From Hyphomicrobiales bacterium (GTDB lineage Bacteria; Pseudomonadota; Alphaproteobacteria; Rhizobiales; JAJFHC01), in NCBI GenBank assembly GCA_021775835.1, contig JAJFHC010000245.1, positions 1 to 20,754 on the forward strand: a DNA stretch of 20,754 nt, written 5' to 3'. Shown one piece after another: positions 1 to 8,422 of this stretch. Below the pieces are notes generated by a model. It worked only from the letters and a program-made list of their open reading frames with translations, ran no database searches and was not told the DNA's origin. Positions within the stretch are counted from its first letter, which is position 1; the number at the start of each line of letters is the position of its first letter. Position numbers and translations under genes: made by a program.

Positions 1-2
1 TC

Positions 3-368
3 ATGGCGGAAGTTCGTTACCTGGTCGATGATGTAGACGACGCGATAAAGTTCTATTCGGACAATCTCGGGTTTACGTTGAATCAGCAATTTGGTCAGGC
101 AATGGCGATCATTGAATATGGAGACCTGACCCTGTGGCTGGCGGGGCCTGCGGCGTCTGCGCGAAAATCGATGCCGGATGGCACTGTTCCTGAACCTGGC
201 GGATGGTCACGCATAGTAATCCGTGTTGAAGATTTGGAAGCCTCGGTCGCAAGCATGCAAAGGAACGGTGTGCAGTTCCTCAATGACATTGTCTCTGGAC
301 CGGGAGGACGGCAGGTTCTTTGTGCCGATCCGTCGGGCAATCTTGTCGAACTGTTCGAGAGCGCCTGA
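3..368 (+). CDS. VOC family (glyoxalase/bleomycin-resistance-like) protein
   Basis: A 121-residue single-domain protein of the vicinal oxygen chelate superfamily. The N-terminal half has the usual opening: a beta strand, then an acidic helix and FYSDNLGF at about residues 17-24. The C-terminal half ends with the typical DPSGNLVELFE strand, whose Glu is the usual metal ligand position. These folds bind a divalent metal and act in glyoxalase, dioxygenase or resistance roles. The substrate cannot be read from the sequence. The ATG lies at the third base of the window, so an upstream start or its Shine-Dalgarno site cannot be checked. The length is nonetheless normal for a one-module VOC protein, so I take it as complete. 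The next gene is 174 bases downstream on the same strand. Confidence 0.85.
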   Translation: MAEVRYLVDDVDDAIKFYSDNLGFTLNQQFGQAMAIIEYGDLTLWLAGPAASARKSMPDGTVPEPGGWSRIVIRVEDLEASVASMQRNGVQFLNDIVSGPGGRQVLCADPSGNLVELFESA

Positions 369-542
369 CGCATTTAGTTCCTAACGAGGCACTGAATCCG
401 GTCGATCGTCTCTAAACGCTTTGCAATCTCACTGTGGAGGAGGGGGCCGGACAACAATTTCCGGTCGTTGCATGATTTTGGAATCGACAAGCCATCGTCA
501 TTTATGTTCTTGTTTTGTTCCAATCTCAGACTGGAGAGAACT

Positions 543-764
543 ATGACCACAAAGTATCATGTCGTAATTGAAAAGGCGGATGGGACAGAGGAGAAGCTGG
601 ACCGCTTGATTGACTGGCCAAAACCGATTGGTGACAAGACCGTCGCCGACCTTCTGCCTGTCTACGAATTTTTTGGCGACTACTATCGGTGTGCCATCGT
701 CGACACCACATTTCGAACGCTCACCTATCGGCCGGTGATCGTTCAAAGGATAGGAATCGATTGA
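543..764 (+). CDS. Hypothetical protein, 73 residues
   Basis: A short soluble protein beginning MTTKYHVVIEKADG and ending VQRIGID. It has an alternating strand pattern and a central segment rich in Trp, Tyr and Phe. I do not recognise a family. The frame is open further upstream (a TTG at 468), but the ATG at 543 has GGAGAG five to six bases before it, so I prefer this start. There is no signal peptide or membrane segment. It converges on the dioxygenase gene that ends at 816. It is probably a real gene, given the good ribosome-binding site and protein-like composition, but its function is unknown. Confidence 0.6.
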   Translation: MTTKYHVVIEKADGTEEKLDRLIDWPKPIGDKTVADLLPVYEFFGDYYRCAIVDTTFRTLTYRPVIVQRIGID

Positions 765-775
765 AAAGTTTGGCG

Positions 776-808
776 ATCCGGAGTCTCGGCTACGAAAACC
801 GCCCGGAT
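776..808. terminator. Possible bidirectional hairpin between convergent genes
   Basis: ATCCGG at 776-781 pairs with CCGGAT at 803-808. Inside it CGG at 787-789 can pair with CCG at 799-801. It sits exactly in the 51-base gap between two converging genes. No T-run follows on either strand, so intrinsic termination is doubtful. Confidence 0.25.
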
Positions 809-815
809 AGGTCCA

Positions 816-1646
816 TCAGTAATCCCGTTGCTTGGCGGCCCCGTCGTAGAGAACGGTTGACCAGATGTGATTCACGTGATCACGCAGGGCGATATCGTCG
901 GTCGCCATGTCGGACTGCGGTCTCTGGATGTGGGTAGAGAGATTGAGGGTGTCCGTGCCCCGGGCAACCTGGACAAACCCTTCGGCCTTGGTTTGACGCA
1001 CATGGGGCGGCAGGTAGCTCTGGATGACGATGCCGATGCGCCGGTCGCCACTCATGTTCGGCATCGATCCGTGAATGACCCGCGGATCGTGGAATGAGGC
1101 CTGTCCCGGTGTCAGGAGCAGATCGACGGCCTGGCTTTCATCGACATCCTTGATCTTCTGGCCCCTGGTCAGGATGTTGGTGTCCGCGAATGTGTCATCG
1201 TGAGGACGGATCTGGTCTTTGTGGGTGCCCGGGATCATGCGCATGCAGCCGCTTTCCCGGTTGCTGTGCGACAGCGCGATCCAGGCCGTGATCCCGTCAT
1301 GGGGCTCAAGCCCCATATAGGTTGCGTCCTGATGCCAGCTGACAAAGCCCGGGTCGTGGGGTTCCTTGATGAACAGGACCACGCCCCAGACCAGAATGTT
1401 GGGGCCAATGACATCCTCAACGGCATCCAGCAAACCTGAATCATGTACCATGTCATCGAGAAACATCAGGTTCAAATGCGGGTTGTTGCGGGCGGCGCCG
1501 GCAAAAGCCTGCGGCCACTTGTGTTCGGCATCTTCCAACCGTTCCCGGAAGGCCAGTGCCTGGTCTTCGGTGAAAATATCCACAGGCGACAAGAATCCAT
1601 CCAACCGGTAACGGTCAATCTGCTCTTGCGTCAGCTTTTTTGGCAT
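816..1646 (-). CDS. Phytanoyl-CoA dioxygenase family protein
   Basis: A 276-residue Fe(II)/2-oxoglutarate-dependent oxygenase of the PhyH family. The metal triad is visible: H105 and D107 in SWHQDATYM, and the distal H192 in RVIHGSMPN. Arg202/203 after it are candidates to bind the 2-oxoglutarate carboxylate. Members hydroxylate varied small molecules (acyl-CoAs, ectoine, halogenated substrates), so the family name does not fix the substrate. The frame can be extended to a TTG at 1661, but the ATG at 1646 has GGAG nine bases upstream and gives the usual N-terminus (MPKKLTQEQIDRYRLDGF). It lies 30 bases after bpt on the same strand, probably last in that operon. Family call secure, substrate unknown. 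Confidence 0.9.
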   Translation of the reverse strand: MPKKLTQEQIDRYRLDGFLSPVDIFTEDQALAFRERLEDAEHKWPQAFAGAARNNPHLNLMFLDDMVHDSGLLDAVEDVIGPNILVWGVVLFIKEPHDPGFVSWHQDATYMGLEPHDGITAWIALSHSNRESGCMRMIPGTHKDQIRPHDDTFADTNILTRGQKIKDVDESQAVDLLLTPGQASFHDPRVIHGSMPNMSGDRRIGIVIQSYLPPHVRQTKAEGFVQVARGTDTLNLSTHIQRPQSDMATDDIALRDHVNHIWSTVLYDGAAKQRDY

Positions 1647-1676
1647 TGGACAAAGCTCCAACAGTCTGAGGGTTGG

Positions 1677-2438
1677 TTACTCGATTTCCGCGCGGCGCCA
1701 GCCGTCAGGCGAAAGGTGTTCCTGGGGTTGAAAGCGGGTCTTGTATTCCATTTTCTGTGATCCATTCACCCAGTAGCCCAGGTAGACATACGGAAGTCCC
1801 ATGGAACGTGCGCGTTCAATATGATCGAGAATCATGAATGTGCCAAGACTTCTGTCGGCAATTTCAGGCTCGTAGAAGCTGTAAATCATCGACAGGCCAT
1901 CTTCCAGCCGATCGGTCAGAGCGACGGCGATCAGAGGTCCGTCGGGTTCGGATGCCGGCCCGGCGAGGGTGGCAGAACCTGACGACAGGCGATATTCCAC
2001 AAGGCGCGTATCAACAAAACTGTCTTCGACCATGGCGGCAAAATCGAGCACCGTCATATCGGCCATGCCACCATCTCTGTGGCGGGTATCGATGTATCCG
2101 CGGAAAATCGAATACTGTTCCTGCGTCGGCGCCACATCCGTCATGTGGGACATCACTTCCCGGTTGCGTTCCCAGGTGCGTTTCATCGAACGTGTCATCT
2201 TGAACTGGTCGACCAGAACCCGGACGGACACACACGCCGAACAGCTGTCGCATGCGGGACGGTAGGCAATGTTCTGACTGCGCCGGAAACCGCCATGGGT
2301 AAGTGTATTGTTAAGCGTCACCGCCTGATCGCCGATCAGGTGCGTAAATATCTTTCGCTCAAGCCGCCCGTCCAGGTAGGGGCAGGGTGCCGGCGGAGTA
2401 ATATAGAATTGTGGAAATTTCCCGCCTTCAATGCTCAC
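1677..2438 (-). CDS. bpt: Aspartate/glutamate leucyltransferase (N-end rule)
   Basis: Bpt transfers leucine from Leu-tRNA to proteins with N-terminal Asp or Glu, marking them for ClpS/ClpAP degradation in the cytoplasm. The 253-residue product has the family signature near the start ([15 protein letters not shown], about residues 11-25). The Cys-rich element [15 protein letters not shown] follows, with C63, C66 and C69, and then the C-terminal GNAT-like half ([17 protein letters not shown]). The frame runs up to 2510, overlapping the transporter. The GTG at 2438 is far better: AGGA lies seven bases upstream, the overlap disappears, and the length matches the usual ~250 residues. The gene follows the transporter by 26 bases and precedes the dioxygenase by 30, so the three are probably co-transcribed. 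Confidence 0.95.
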   Translation of the reverse strand: MSIEGGKFPQFYITPPAPCPYLDGRLERKIFTHLIGDQAVTLNNTLTHGGFRRSQNIAYRPACDSCSACVSVRVLVDQFKMTRSMKRTWERNREVMSHMTDVAPTQEQYSIFRGYIDTRHRDGGMADMTVLDFAAMVEDSFVDTRLVEYRLSSGSATLAGPASEPDGPLIAVALTDRLEDGLSMIYSFYEPEIADRSLGTFMILDHIERARSMGLPYVYLGYWVNGSQKMEYKTRFQPQEHLSPDGWRRAEIE

Positions 2439-2464
2439 GCGTCTTTCCTTGTGTCGCCAATCAT

Positions 2465-4333
2465 TCAAAGACCGTAATACCACGGTCCAATCAATGAGTA
2501 TGCCAGCCAAATGAGAAATATCAACGGCAACCCTGCACGCATGAAATCGGAATAACGATAATGACCGGGACCCATGACCAGTAGATTGGTCTGATAGGCC
2601 ATAGGGGTCGCAAACGAACAGTTCGCGGCAAAGATAACGGCGAATACAAAGACCCGCGGATCGGCGTCCAATTGTACCGCCGTGTTGATAGCAATCGGGG
2701 TGAACAGGACGGCCGTCGCATTGTTGCTGAGAAAATTCGTCAATATCGCAATCATCAGGAACAGGGCAGACAGAACGACGGCCGTACCGGCGCCTTCAAA
2801 CAGGCCGATCACGCCGTGAGCCAGCAACTGTGCACCGCCTGTTGTCTCAAGACTTTCGGCCATGGCGATAGCGGCAGCGATCAGCACCAGAATGCGCCGG
2901 TCTATGGCACGGGCAGCCTGGCGGATGTTGAGGCATCCAGCCGGCACCATGGCGGCCGCACCCGTAAGAGCCGCGATGACGATTGGCACCATGCCGCTCG
3001 CTGCACACACAATGGTTGCTAAAAAAATGAACCGGGCGCGTGCTGCATAACGCACTTCGAGCAGTTCCGAGGCCGACCATTCGAGCAGGAGTACGTCACG
3101 ATTCATTCTCAAGCCGAGAACGTCTGACCGGTTGCCCATGAACAATATGACGTCGCCTGCCTCCAGGCGGATCTCACTCAGGCGCATCCGGATCATGCGG
3201 CTGCGGCGCTGGACACCGATAATGATGCAGCCCGTGTCAGTGCGCAGGCCGGTCTGCTCGATGCGCCGGCCGATCATGCGCGACCCCGGTGCCACGACAG
3301 CTTCTGCGAGCATCATCTCCGTGGCCATCGCAGTTGCAGCATCGTCGTTGGTTTCGTCGGCAGACTGGCGTTTGTCGTCTTCGGGGTCGAGTTCATCGGG
3401 ATCGGATGACAAGACACCGTCGCGGATCAGGAGGGCGTCGGTCAGGGCCTCCCGGGTGGCGGCGACAATGACAAGGTCGCCTTCGGTCAGTCGGACATCC
3501 TCGAATGGCGGCAGGATGGGGTGTTCACCGCGTTGGACCATGCGCACCGTCATGTTGCGCAGACCGGGGAACAGGCCGGCGTTCGACATCTGGCCCTGCA
3601 GCGGATGGCCGGCGGAGATCTGAATCTGGGCGATGAACTGTTTTCCGTTGCGGGGTACCACGGCTTCAGTGAGAGATGCCCTGTCCTTGAGAAGTCTGGG
3701 CATGACAAAAAGCACGTACAGGGCGCCGATGCCCGCAAGCATGGCGCCGGGGACCACGAAGTCGAAAAAGCCGATCTTTTCCACATTGTACCGCGACGCA
3801 ACGCCAGCGACGAGCAGGTTGGTGGACGAGCCGATCAATGTCGTCATGCCGCCAAGGATGGAGATAAAACTGAGTGGCATGATGGTCTTCGAAACGCTCT
3901 GGCCCATGCGTGTGGTCAAGACACTGATGATCGGTATGAACATGACCACAACCGGCGTGTTGTTCATGAAAGCACTGATGATGCCGGCCCCCAGGAGCAC
4001 GACCGTCAGTGTAATTGCTGGATGATTGCTGCCGAGGGCCGCAATTTGCCTGGTCGGCCCCTCCAACGCGCCAGTCTGGAACAGGCCCTGGCCGACCACC
4101 AGGAGCGCCAGAACCGTGATCAGGGCCGGGTTTGCGAATCCCGACAGAAGCCGGTCCGGAGACAGGAGGTTTGCGCCATCGGCGCCGATTACGGGGTAAA
4201 AATGGAAGAAAATCAATAGGGCGACGATGGTTGCGACCGACGTGATCTCAAGGCTTGCGCGTTCAAGTGCGTAAGACACTATCGCTAAACCGATAATGGC
4301 AAACGTTACCCAGATTTGCAGTTCCATAGTCAT
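2465..4333 (-). CDS. SLC13 family permease with two TrkA-C (RCK_C) domains
   Basis: A 622-residue inner-membrane transporter of the divalent anion:sodium symporter type. The N-terminal half carries hydrophobic segments at about 8-23, 31-48, 69-86, 106-140 and 150-215, with NNTP at 124-127 and GSSTN at 168-172. Two soluble RCK_C-like domains follow, at about 225-300 and 340-418, joined by an acidic Asp/Glu-rich linker. The second membrane half repeats the signature as NNAT (537-540) and AYQTN (579-583), as expected for the inverted repeat of this fold. Members carry sulfate, phosphate or dicarboxylates; the substrate cannot be told here. The start ATG is preceded by GAGGG at seven bases. It lies 75 bases after the hydrolase gene and 26 before bpt on the same strand. 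Confidence 0.92.
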   Translation of the reverse strand: MTMELQIWVTFAIIGLAIVSYALERASLEITSVATIVALLIFFHFYPVIGADGANLLSPDRLLSGFANPALITVLALLVVGQGLFQTGALEGPTRQIAALGSNHPAITLTVVLLGAGIISAFMNNTPVVVMFIPIISVLTTRMGQSVSKTIMPLSFISILGGMTTLIGSSTNLLVAGVASRYNVEKIGFFDFVVPGAMLAGIGALYVLFVMPRLLKDRASLTEAVVPRNGKQFIAQIQISAGHPLQGQMSNAGLFPGLRNMTVRMVQRGEHPILPPFEDVRLTEGDLVIVAATREALTDALLIRDGVLSSDPDELDPEDDKRQSADETNDDAATAMATEMMLAEAVVAPGSRMIGRRIEQTGLRTDTGCIIIGVQRRSRMIRMRLSEIRLEAGDVILFMGNRSDVLGLRMNRDVLLLEWSASELLEVRYAARARFIFLATIVCAASGMVPIVIAALTGAAAMVPAGCLNIRQAARAIDRRILVLIAAAIAMAESLETTGGAQLLAHGVIGLFEGAGTAVVLSALFLMIAILTNFLSNNATAVLFTPIAINTAVQLDADPRVFVFAVIFAANCSFATPMAYQTNLLVMGPGHYRYSDFMRAGLPLIFLIWLAYSLIGPWYYGL

Positions 4334-4408
4334 GGATGCACCCTCGCTGACGTCACAGTCTAAAGGATTTGGCGGGCGATATGCCGAATTTCAGTTGCAG
4401 GAACGAAT

Positions 4409-5578
4409 TCACCGGGCAGTAAGAAACCTCTGCAGAAGCTCAATGACCGCCTCGGGTTGCTCCTGCTGGACCCAATGTCCGGCACCAGGGACCAGAGCGC
4501 TGAACGTCATGTTGGTACAGATCCGGGACTCCATTGCTTCTTTGGCACCAGGCTTTTGGTAGATACCCCAGTCATTTTGCCCGGCAATGAAGCAGGAAGG
4601 CACATCTATGGAGCGGCCTGTGTACAGTCGCAGGTCCCTGGTTTGCGCTTCGCTTGCGGTGCACCGATACCATTGGAGTCCGCCCTGGAAGCCTGTTCGG
4701 GCAAATTCAGTGGCGTAATAATCGAGATCGGCCGGGGTGAGCCAGCCGCAATCGGCTATTTCGTCTTCAGACGGCATGTAAGGAGCAACCGTTTCCGCCA
4801 TGCCGGCATCGTGGTCCATGATGTAGTAGGTGGGAAGTCTGGCGAGTTCGTCAGCGATCCATGCCGTGAGCGGGACGGGCGTATTGCCTTTCCAATCAGC
4901 GCTCTTGTAGTGGTAGTAGGCGCGCAGGAAACCGGCAATGCCTTGCGGGCTATCCATCATGTTGTCATTGGCGCCACGGGTACCGTAGTACCACTGGTAA
5001 TGCTTGCGTGGCCGTTCAAGGCTGGCCAACTGGTCGTGAATGTCGGGGCTTGAGAGATGCTCGCCTGTGGTTGAATCGGATGGGGGATCCAAGCCAGGGG
5101 GACCGGGGAAGGCCGGGGGACCGTCGAAAGGTGCGCTCATAAGGGCGACTGATCTGAAAACATCCGGTCGGATCAAGGCACAATAGGCGGCGACCGGAGA
5201 CCCGAAGTCATGTCCGATGACGGCAGATACATGAGAACGGCCAAGTCGCGAGAGCAGGGCGAGGGCATCGCGTACCAGATTCTGGAGCCGGAACGAGGCG
5301 AGATCGCCGTCGTAGTCCGGATCCCAGCCTGTCGTTCTGCCGTAACCCCGTTGATCTGGAGCGACGACGTGAAACCCGAGTTCGGCCAGCGGCACCATGA
5401 CTTTGCGCCAGCTGAATGCAAGTTCCGGAAATCCGTGCAAAAGAAGCAGGCAGGGCCTGTCAGACTGTTCGTAACCTGCCTCCAGTATGTGCATGCGAAG
5501 GCCGTTGACCCCATCGACTATACGGGACCGTATCCCCTCGGGCATAAGCGAAGCCTCGATTTCAGTCAGCTTGTTCAT
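4409..5578 (-). CDS. Alpha/beta hydrolase, epoxide-hydrolase-like
   Basis: A 389-residue alpha/beta hydrolase that resembles soluble epoxide hydrolases. HGFPE (48-52) forms the oxyanion region. The nucleophile is Asp124 in the elbow GHDFG, which is typical of epoxide hydrolases and dehalogenases rather than esterases. The likely acid is D336 in AGQNDWGIY, and the general base is H368 in GAGHWVQQEQPE. A long cap region (about 150-320) is rich in Tyr and Trp, including YQWYYG and AYYHYK, and may supply the two epoxide-polarising tyrosines. The frame is open to 5932 but that extension overlaps lysR. The ATG at 5578 follows GGGAG by about four bases and lies 11 bases after the lysR stop. A haloalkane- or fluoroacetate-dehalogenase-like role is possible. 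Confidence 0.87.
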   Translation of the reverse strand: MNKLTEIEASLMPEGIRSRIVDGVNGLRMHILEAGYEQSDRPCLLLLHGFPELAFSWRKVMVPLAELGFHVVAPDQRGYGRTTGWDPDYDGDLASFRLQNLVRDALALLSRLGRSHVSAVIGHDFGSPVAAYCALIRPDVFRSVALMSAPFDGPPAFPGPPGLDPPSDSTTGEHLSSPDIHDQLASLERPRKHYQWYYGTRGANDNMMDSPQGIAGFLRAYYHYKSADWKGNTPVPLTAWIADELARLPTYYIMDHDAGMAETVAPYMPSEDEIADCGWLTPADLDYYATEFARTGFQGGLQWYRCTASEAQTRDLRLYTGRSIDVPSCFIAGQNDWGIYQKPGAKEAMESRICTNMTFSALVPGAGHWVQQEQPEAVIELLQRFLTAR

Positions 5579-5589
5579 GAAACTCCCTG

Positions 5590-6495
5590 TCAGGCTCTTC
5601 CAGCCTTTTTTGGTGCCATGCGTTCTACCAGAAACTGAACGAAGCGGATGGTCAGGCTGTCCCGCGATGCATTGTTGGGCCACACCACATAGGCTGCCGG
5701 TGCCAGTAGATTCCAAGCCGGGGACAATGCGATGAGACGCCCGTCCTGAAGGTCCGATTTTACCAGGAAGCGAGGTACGGCCGCAATGCCGAGGCCATTC
5801 AGGGCCATCTGGCACAGTGCGGCGACAGAGTCGACTTCGACGGCAACCGTTGTCGTCAAGACGGGAACTTCGCCGGCAGTGTTGATCAACTGCTTGGTCA
5901 CGGGTACTTGCGTGAGCTTGATCCAGTCCCAATCGGCGAGATCGTCAAGCACCTTCGGCATAGCCTTGCCGGCAAGGTAGGCAGGTGCGGCGACCAGAAC
6001 CCGTTCGATCGTGCACAGTTTGCGCGCCATGTACTGAGAGTCCTCGAGCCAACCGATACGGATCGCTGCGTCGTAGGTCGATCCGATGAGGTCGACCTTC
6101 TGATCAGAGAAGCTTATCGCCACATCCACTTTGGGATAACGTTTTGTGAAAGCAATCAAGTGATCAATGTATGGCGGGTTTTCGAAAACCGCTCCTGATA
6201 CCGCTACTCTCAACCGTCCGGTGGGCTGATCAGAGCTCCGGTGGACGGCGTCGAGTCCGGCCTGGGCCGCTGCCGCCATTTTCTGACTGGCAGAGAACAG
6301 TTCGGCACCATCGTCGGTCAGTGAGATTTTTCTCGTCGATCGATACAGGAGGGCCGTGCCCAGATGAGCTTCCAATTGGGTGATATGGTGGCTGACAACC
6401 GAGGGCGACAGGTCAAGCCGCTTGGCTGCGGCCCTGAAGGAGCCGGCTTCAACCACTGTCTGGAAGATTGCCATGGTTCTCAAGTGGTCGATCAT
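5590..6495 (-). CDS. LysR family transcriptional regulator
   Basis: A 301-residue LysR-type regulator. The N-terminal winged helix-turn-helix is plain (VVEAGSFRAAAKRL, then SPSVVSHHITQLEAHLG, about residues 14-46). The effector-binding domain follows from about residue 90 to the end. The form MIDHLRTMAIFQTVVEAGSF fits the CrgA-like subgroup. The ribosome-binding site at 6495 is weak; an in-frame ATG seven codons later is an alternative but would cut into the first helix. It is followed after 11 bases by the hydrolase on the same strand and faces the small gene at 6633 across a 137-base gap. The usual habit of LysR genes makes either neighbour a likely target; this is inference. Confidence 0.93.
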   Translation of the reverse strand: MIDHLRTMAIFQTVVEAGSFRAAAKRLDLSPSVVSHHITQLEAHLGTALLYRSTRKISLTDDGAELFSASQKMAAAAQAGLDAVHRSSDQPTGRLRVAVSGAVFENPPYIDHLIAFTKRYPKVDVAISFSDQKVDLIGSTYDAAIRIGWLEDSQYMARKLCTIERVLVAAPAYLAGKAMPKVLDDLADWDWIKLTQVPVTKQLINTAGEVPVLTTTVAVEVDSVAALCQMALNGLGIAAVPRFLVKSDLQDGRLIALSPAWNLLAPAAYVVWPNNASRDSLTIRFVQFLVERMAPKKAGRA

Positions 6496-6632
6496 TATTC
6501 GATTTCATGAGAGAAAGAAGTCAATTGGTCCTATCTTATGCGCAATCATGCAAGCGTGCATTCTGTTTCTGTCATCGGGAACAGCGGTTCTTTGAACCAC
6601 TTTTTCAGGAACAGAAATGAGAGGTATTTGCC

Positions 6633-6893
6633 ATGTCGAGGATTGTTGTAACCCATAGGGTGGAAGACGTAGCAGTGTGGAAGAGTTTCGACGACGAACG
6701 TCGTGTCAACATGGGGGCATTCGGTTCGGACATTCAGACCTTTGTGGATCTAAATGGATCGAATTCGGTTGCCCTGTCCATGCATGTCACCGATGCGGAT
6801 GGCTTGCGGTCTTTCATGCAGTCGGAGACCTGCGATGCCATCATGCGCAAGCACGGGGTCATCAAGCCGGTAACGGTGCACGGAAACAGCTAG
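6633..6893 (+). CDS. Small conserved-looking protein, 86 residues, function unknown
   Basis: A compact protein starting MSRIVVTHRVEDVAVWKSFDDER and ending VTVHGNS. It has an opening strand, a Trp-containing helix, a middle strand with ALSMHVTDADG, then a helix (SETCDAIMRKHG). The layout resembles the small ferredoxin-like alpha+beta folds of ABM/DUF1330-type monomer subunits, but I cannot name a family. The ATG has GAGAGG eight bases upstream. There is no signal or membrane segment. It is divergent from lysR, with a 137-base gap that can hold both promoters. It ends at a perfect nine-base inverted repeat (6908-6940). Probably real and possibly LysR-regulated. Confidence 0.75.
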   Translation: MSRIVVTHRVEDVAVWKSFDDERRVNMGAFGSDIQTFVDLNGSNSVALSMHVTDADGLRSFMQSETCDAIMRKHGVIKPVTVHGNS

Positions 6894-6907
6894 TTGGCGA
6901 AAAGCAA

Positions 6908-6940
6908 GGCAACCACATGCCTTGGAGTGGCGTGGTTGCC
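6908..6940. terminator. Strong inverted repeat, probable bidirectional terminator or transcript end
   Basis: GGCAACCAC at 6908-6916 is the exact reverse complement of GTGGTTGCC at 6932-6940. GCC at 6919-6921 can extend the stem by pairing with GGC at 6929-6931 across a two-base bulge, leaving a seven-base loop. It starts 14 bases after the small + gene and lies between it and the convergent threonine ammonia-lyase gene. Only AACCTTTC follows, so the T-run is poor. It may work as a stabilising 3' hairpin rather than a classical terminator. Confidence 0.45.
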
Positions 6941-7025
6941 AACCTTTCGTCCGGACCCATTTAGATAACTTCCTCGGCTATAACTTAGGTTATGAAAGAA
7001 CGTCAATATACTGTTTTTAAAGTAT

Positions 7026-8255
7026 TTAATTTTTCTCTTTCCCGCCGGGCGCGTCGAGTGTGGTTGCCGCATAACCTTCTGCGTTAAGTGTGTCGATGAC
7101 CTCTTTCGCATGATGGCGGTCACGAGTCTCAATCATCAGTTCAAGTTCCGTACCCTTTGCCGGTACATCGAGGAACAGACGATGATGGGATACTTCAAGG
7201 ATGTTGGCGCCGGCCTGTCCCAGGCATGAGGCGATATGGCCGAGAACACCGGGACGATCAGGGGTTTGAATTCTAAGGCTGACGATGCGGCTTTCCCGCT
7301 CCAGTTCACGGTAGATAATGGACGCCAGAATTCTGGGATCAATGTTGCCGCCACACAGGATCAGTCCAACCGTGCGGTCTCTGAAGCGTTCGGGATCGGC
7401 CAGGACCGCCGCAAGCCCTGCAGCACCTGCACCTTCCACTGTGGTTTTCTGAACGGTCAGGAGCGCGTTGACGGCGCGTTCTATATCGGTTTCGCTTGCC
7501 AGGAGGATTTCCGTTACATGGTCGCGGGCAATCGCGGTGGTGCGCTCAGCGACGTTCTTGACGGCGATCCCCTCGGCGAGCGTATTGCCTCCACAAGCCG
7601 TGGATCGTCCGTGGAAGGCGTTGTGCATGGCGGGGTAGAGCGCGGTCTCCGCGCCAAAGACCTCGACTGTCGGGTTTATGGCTTTTGCCGCAATCGAGAC
7701 ACCGGCGATGAGACCGCCGCCGCCGACCGGCACGACCAGGGTGTCGATTGCAGGTGCGTCTTCAAGCATTTCATGGGCAATTGTACCCTGACCGGCGATC
7801 ACGTGATCGTCGTCGTAGGGGTGAATTGGGGTCAGGGAACGCTCGTCGATCAAACCCTCGTAGGTGGCCTGGCACTCGACCAGGGTTTCTCCGCTGAGAA
7901 CAACGTCAGCCCCCATCGAGCGTGTTCTCTCCACTTTCACGAAAGGCGTGGTTGTGGGCATGACAATTGTCGCTGGGATCGCAAGCTCTCTGGCAAAGTA
8001 GGCCACGGCCTGGGCATGGTTGCCCGCGGACAGGGCAATGACACCAGCAGTTCGTTCTGCCTCGCTCAGGCTCGAAAGCTTGACCAGCGCGCCGCGGACC
8101 TTGAACGCATTGGTGATCTGAAGATTTTCATATTTCAGGTAGATGTCCACACCGGTCAGTTCGCACAGGGCCGGGGCCGGCAATGTCGGGGTGCGCAGAA
8201 TTCGACCCTCGAGCAAGCGGGCAGCTCTGGTTATGTCGTCCGGTGTGACAGTCAT
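7026..8255 (-). CDS. ilvA: Threonine ammonia-lyase (threonine dehydratase), single-ACT form
   Basis: A 409-residue PLP enzyme that deaminates L-threonine (and often L-serine) to 2-oxobutyrate, in the cytoplasm. The PLP lysine is K52 in NAFKVRGAL. The cofactor-phosphate loop is VGGGGLIAG, and SAGNHAQ (76-82) is the substrate loop. A single C-terminal ACT domain (about 330-400, opening RIVSLRIQTPDRPGVLGHI) matches the medium-length form, shorter than biosynthetic IlvA with its two regulatory repeats. The symbol follows the TIGR 'ilvA, one C-terminal domain' usage; tdcB-like is an alternative name. The ATG has AGAGG about nine bases upstream. It is divergent from the beta-hydroxyacid dehydrogenase gene and convergent with the small gene at 6633. 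Confidence 0.93.
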   Translation of the reverse strand: MTVTPDDITRAARLLEGRILRTPTLPAPALCELTGVDIYLKYENLQITNAFKVRGALVKLSSLSEAERTAGVIALSAGNHAQAVAYFARELAIPATIVMPTTTPFVKVERTRSMGADVVLSGETLVECQATYEGLIDERSLTPIHPYDDDHVIAGQGTIAHEMLEDAPAIDTLVVPVGGGGLIAGVSIAAKAINPTVEVFGAETALYPAMHNAFHGRSTACGGNTLAEGIAVKNVAERTTAIARDHVTEILLASETDIERAVNALLTVQKTTVEGAGAAGLAAVLADPERFRDRTVGLILCGGNIDPRILASIIYRELERESRIVSLRIQTPDRPGVLGHIASCLGQAGANILEVSHHRLFLDVPAKGTELELMIETRDRHHAKEVIDTLNAEGYAATTLDAPGGKEKN

Positions 8256-8422
8256 CGTCGTCTGCCTCTCAAACAGGTCCGGTGGATCCCGGGTGCTGAA
8301 AAGTTGCGCCTTACGTTAAAGTCAGGCTCTTGGCCAAAATGTTCTGCCATGTTAGGTCACGTGCCGAAACGATATTCTTAGTATCAGACATCGAATTCCA
8401 ACATTTGCAGAGGTGAATTATC
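8256..8422. promoter_or_regulatory. Divergent intergenic promoter region
   Basis: These 167 bases separate the starts of threonine ammonia-lyase (-) and the dehydrogenase (+), so both promoters should lie here. I see TTGGCCAA at 8331-8338 and a small dyad GATA-N7-TATC at 8371-8385, either of which could be an operator half. No promoter matches the sigma-70 consensus well enough to call with confidence. Confidence 0.4.

Noticed and set aside
447..464. CCGGA-N8-TCCGG dyad and a GGAGGAGG run upstream of the 73-residue gene
   Set aside because: The stem is too short, and the purine run has no start codon at a suitable distance other than a frame with unlikely N-terminal residues.
3521..4219. 232-codon plus-strand frame opposite the SLC13 transporter
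   Set aside because: His/Asp/Arg-rich antisense shadow of the membrane segments.
5579..5932. N-terminal extension that would make the hydrolase 507 residues
   Set aside because: It overlaps lysR on the same strand in another frame, and the translated part is Ser/Arg/Gly-rich. The ATG at 5578 with GGGAG is sufficient.
7236..8381. 381-codon plus-strand reading frame opposite threonine ammonia-lyase
   Set aside because: It is a shadow: the minus strand has an unmistakable PLP enzyme with all motifs, while this frame is rich in Gly, Arg, Asp and Cys without any domain.
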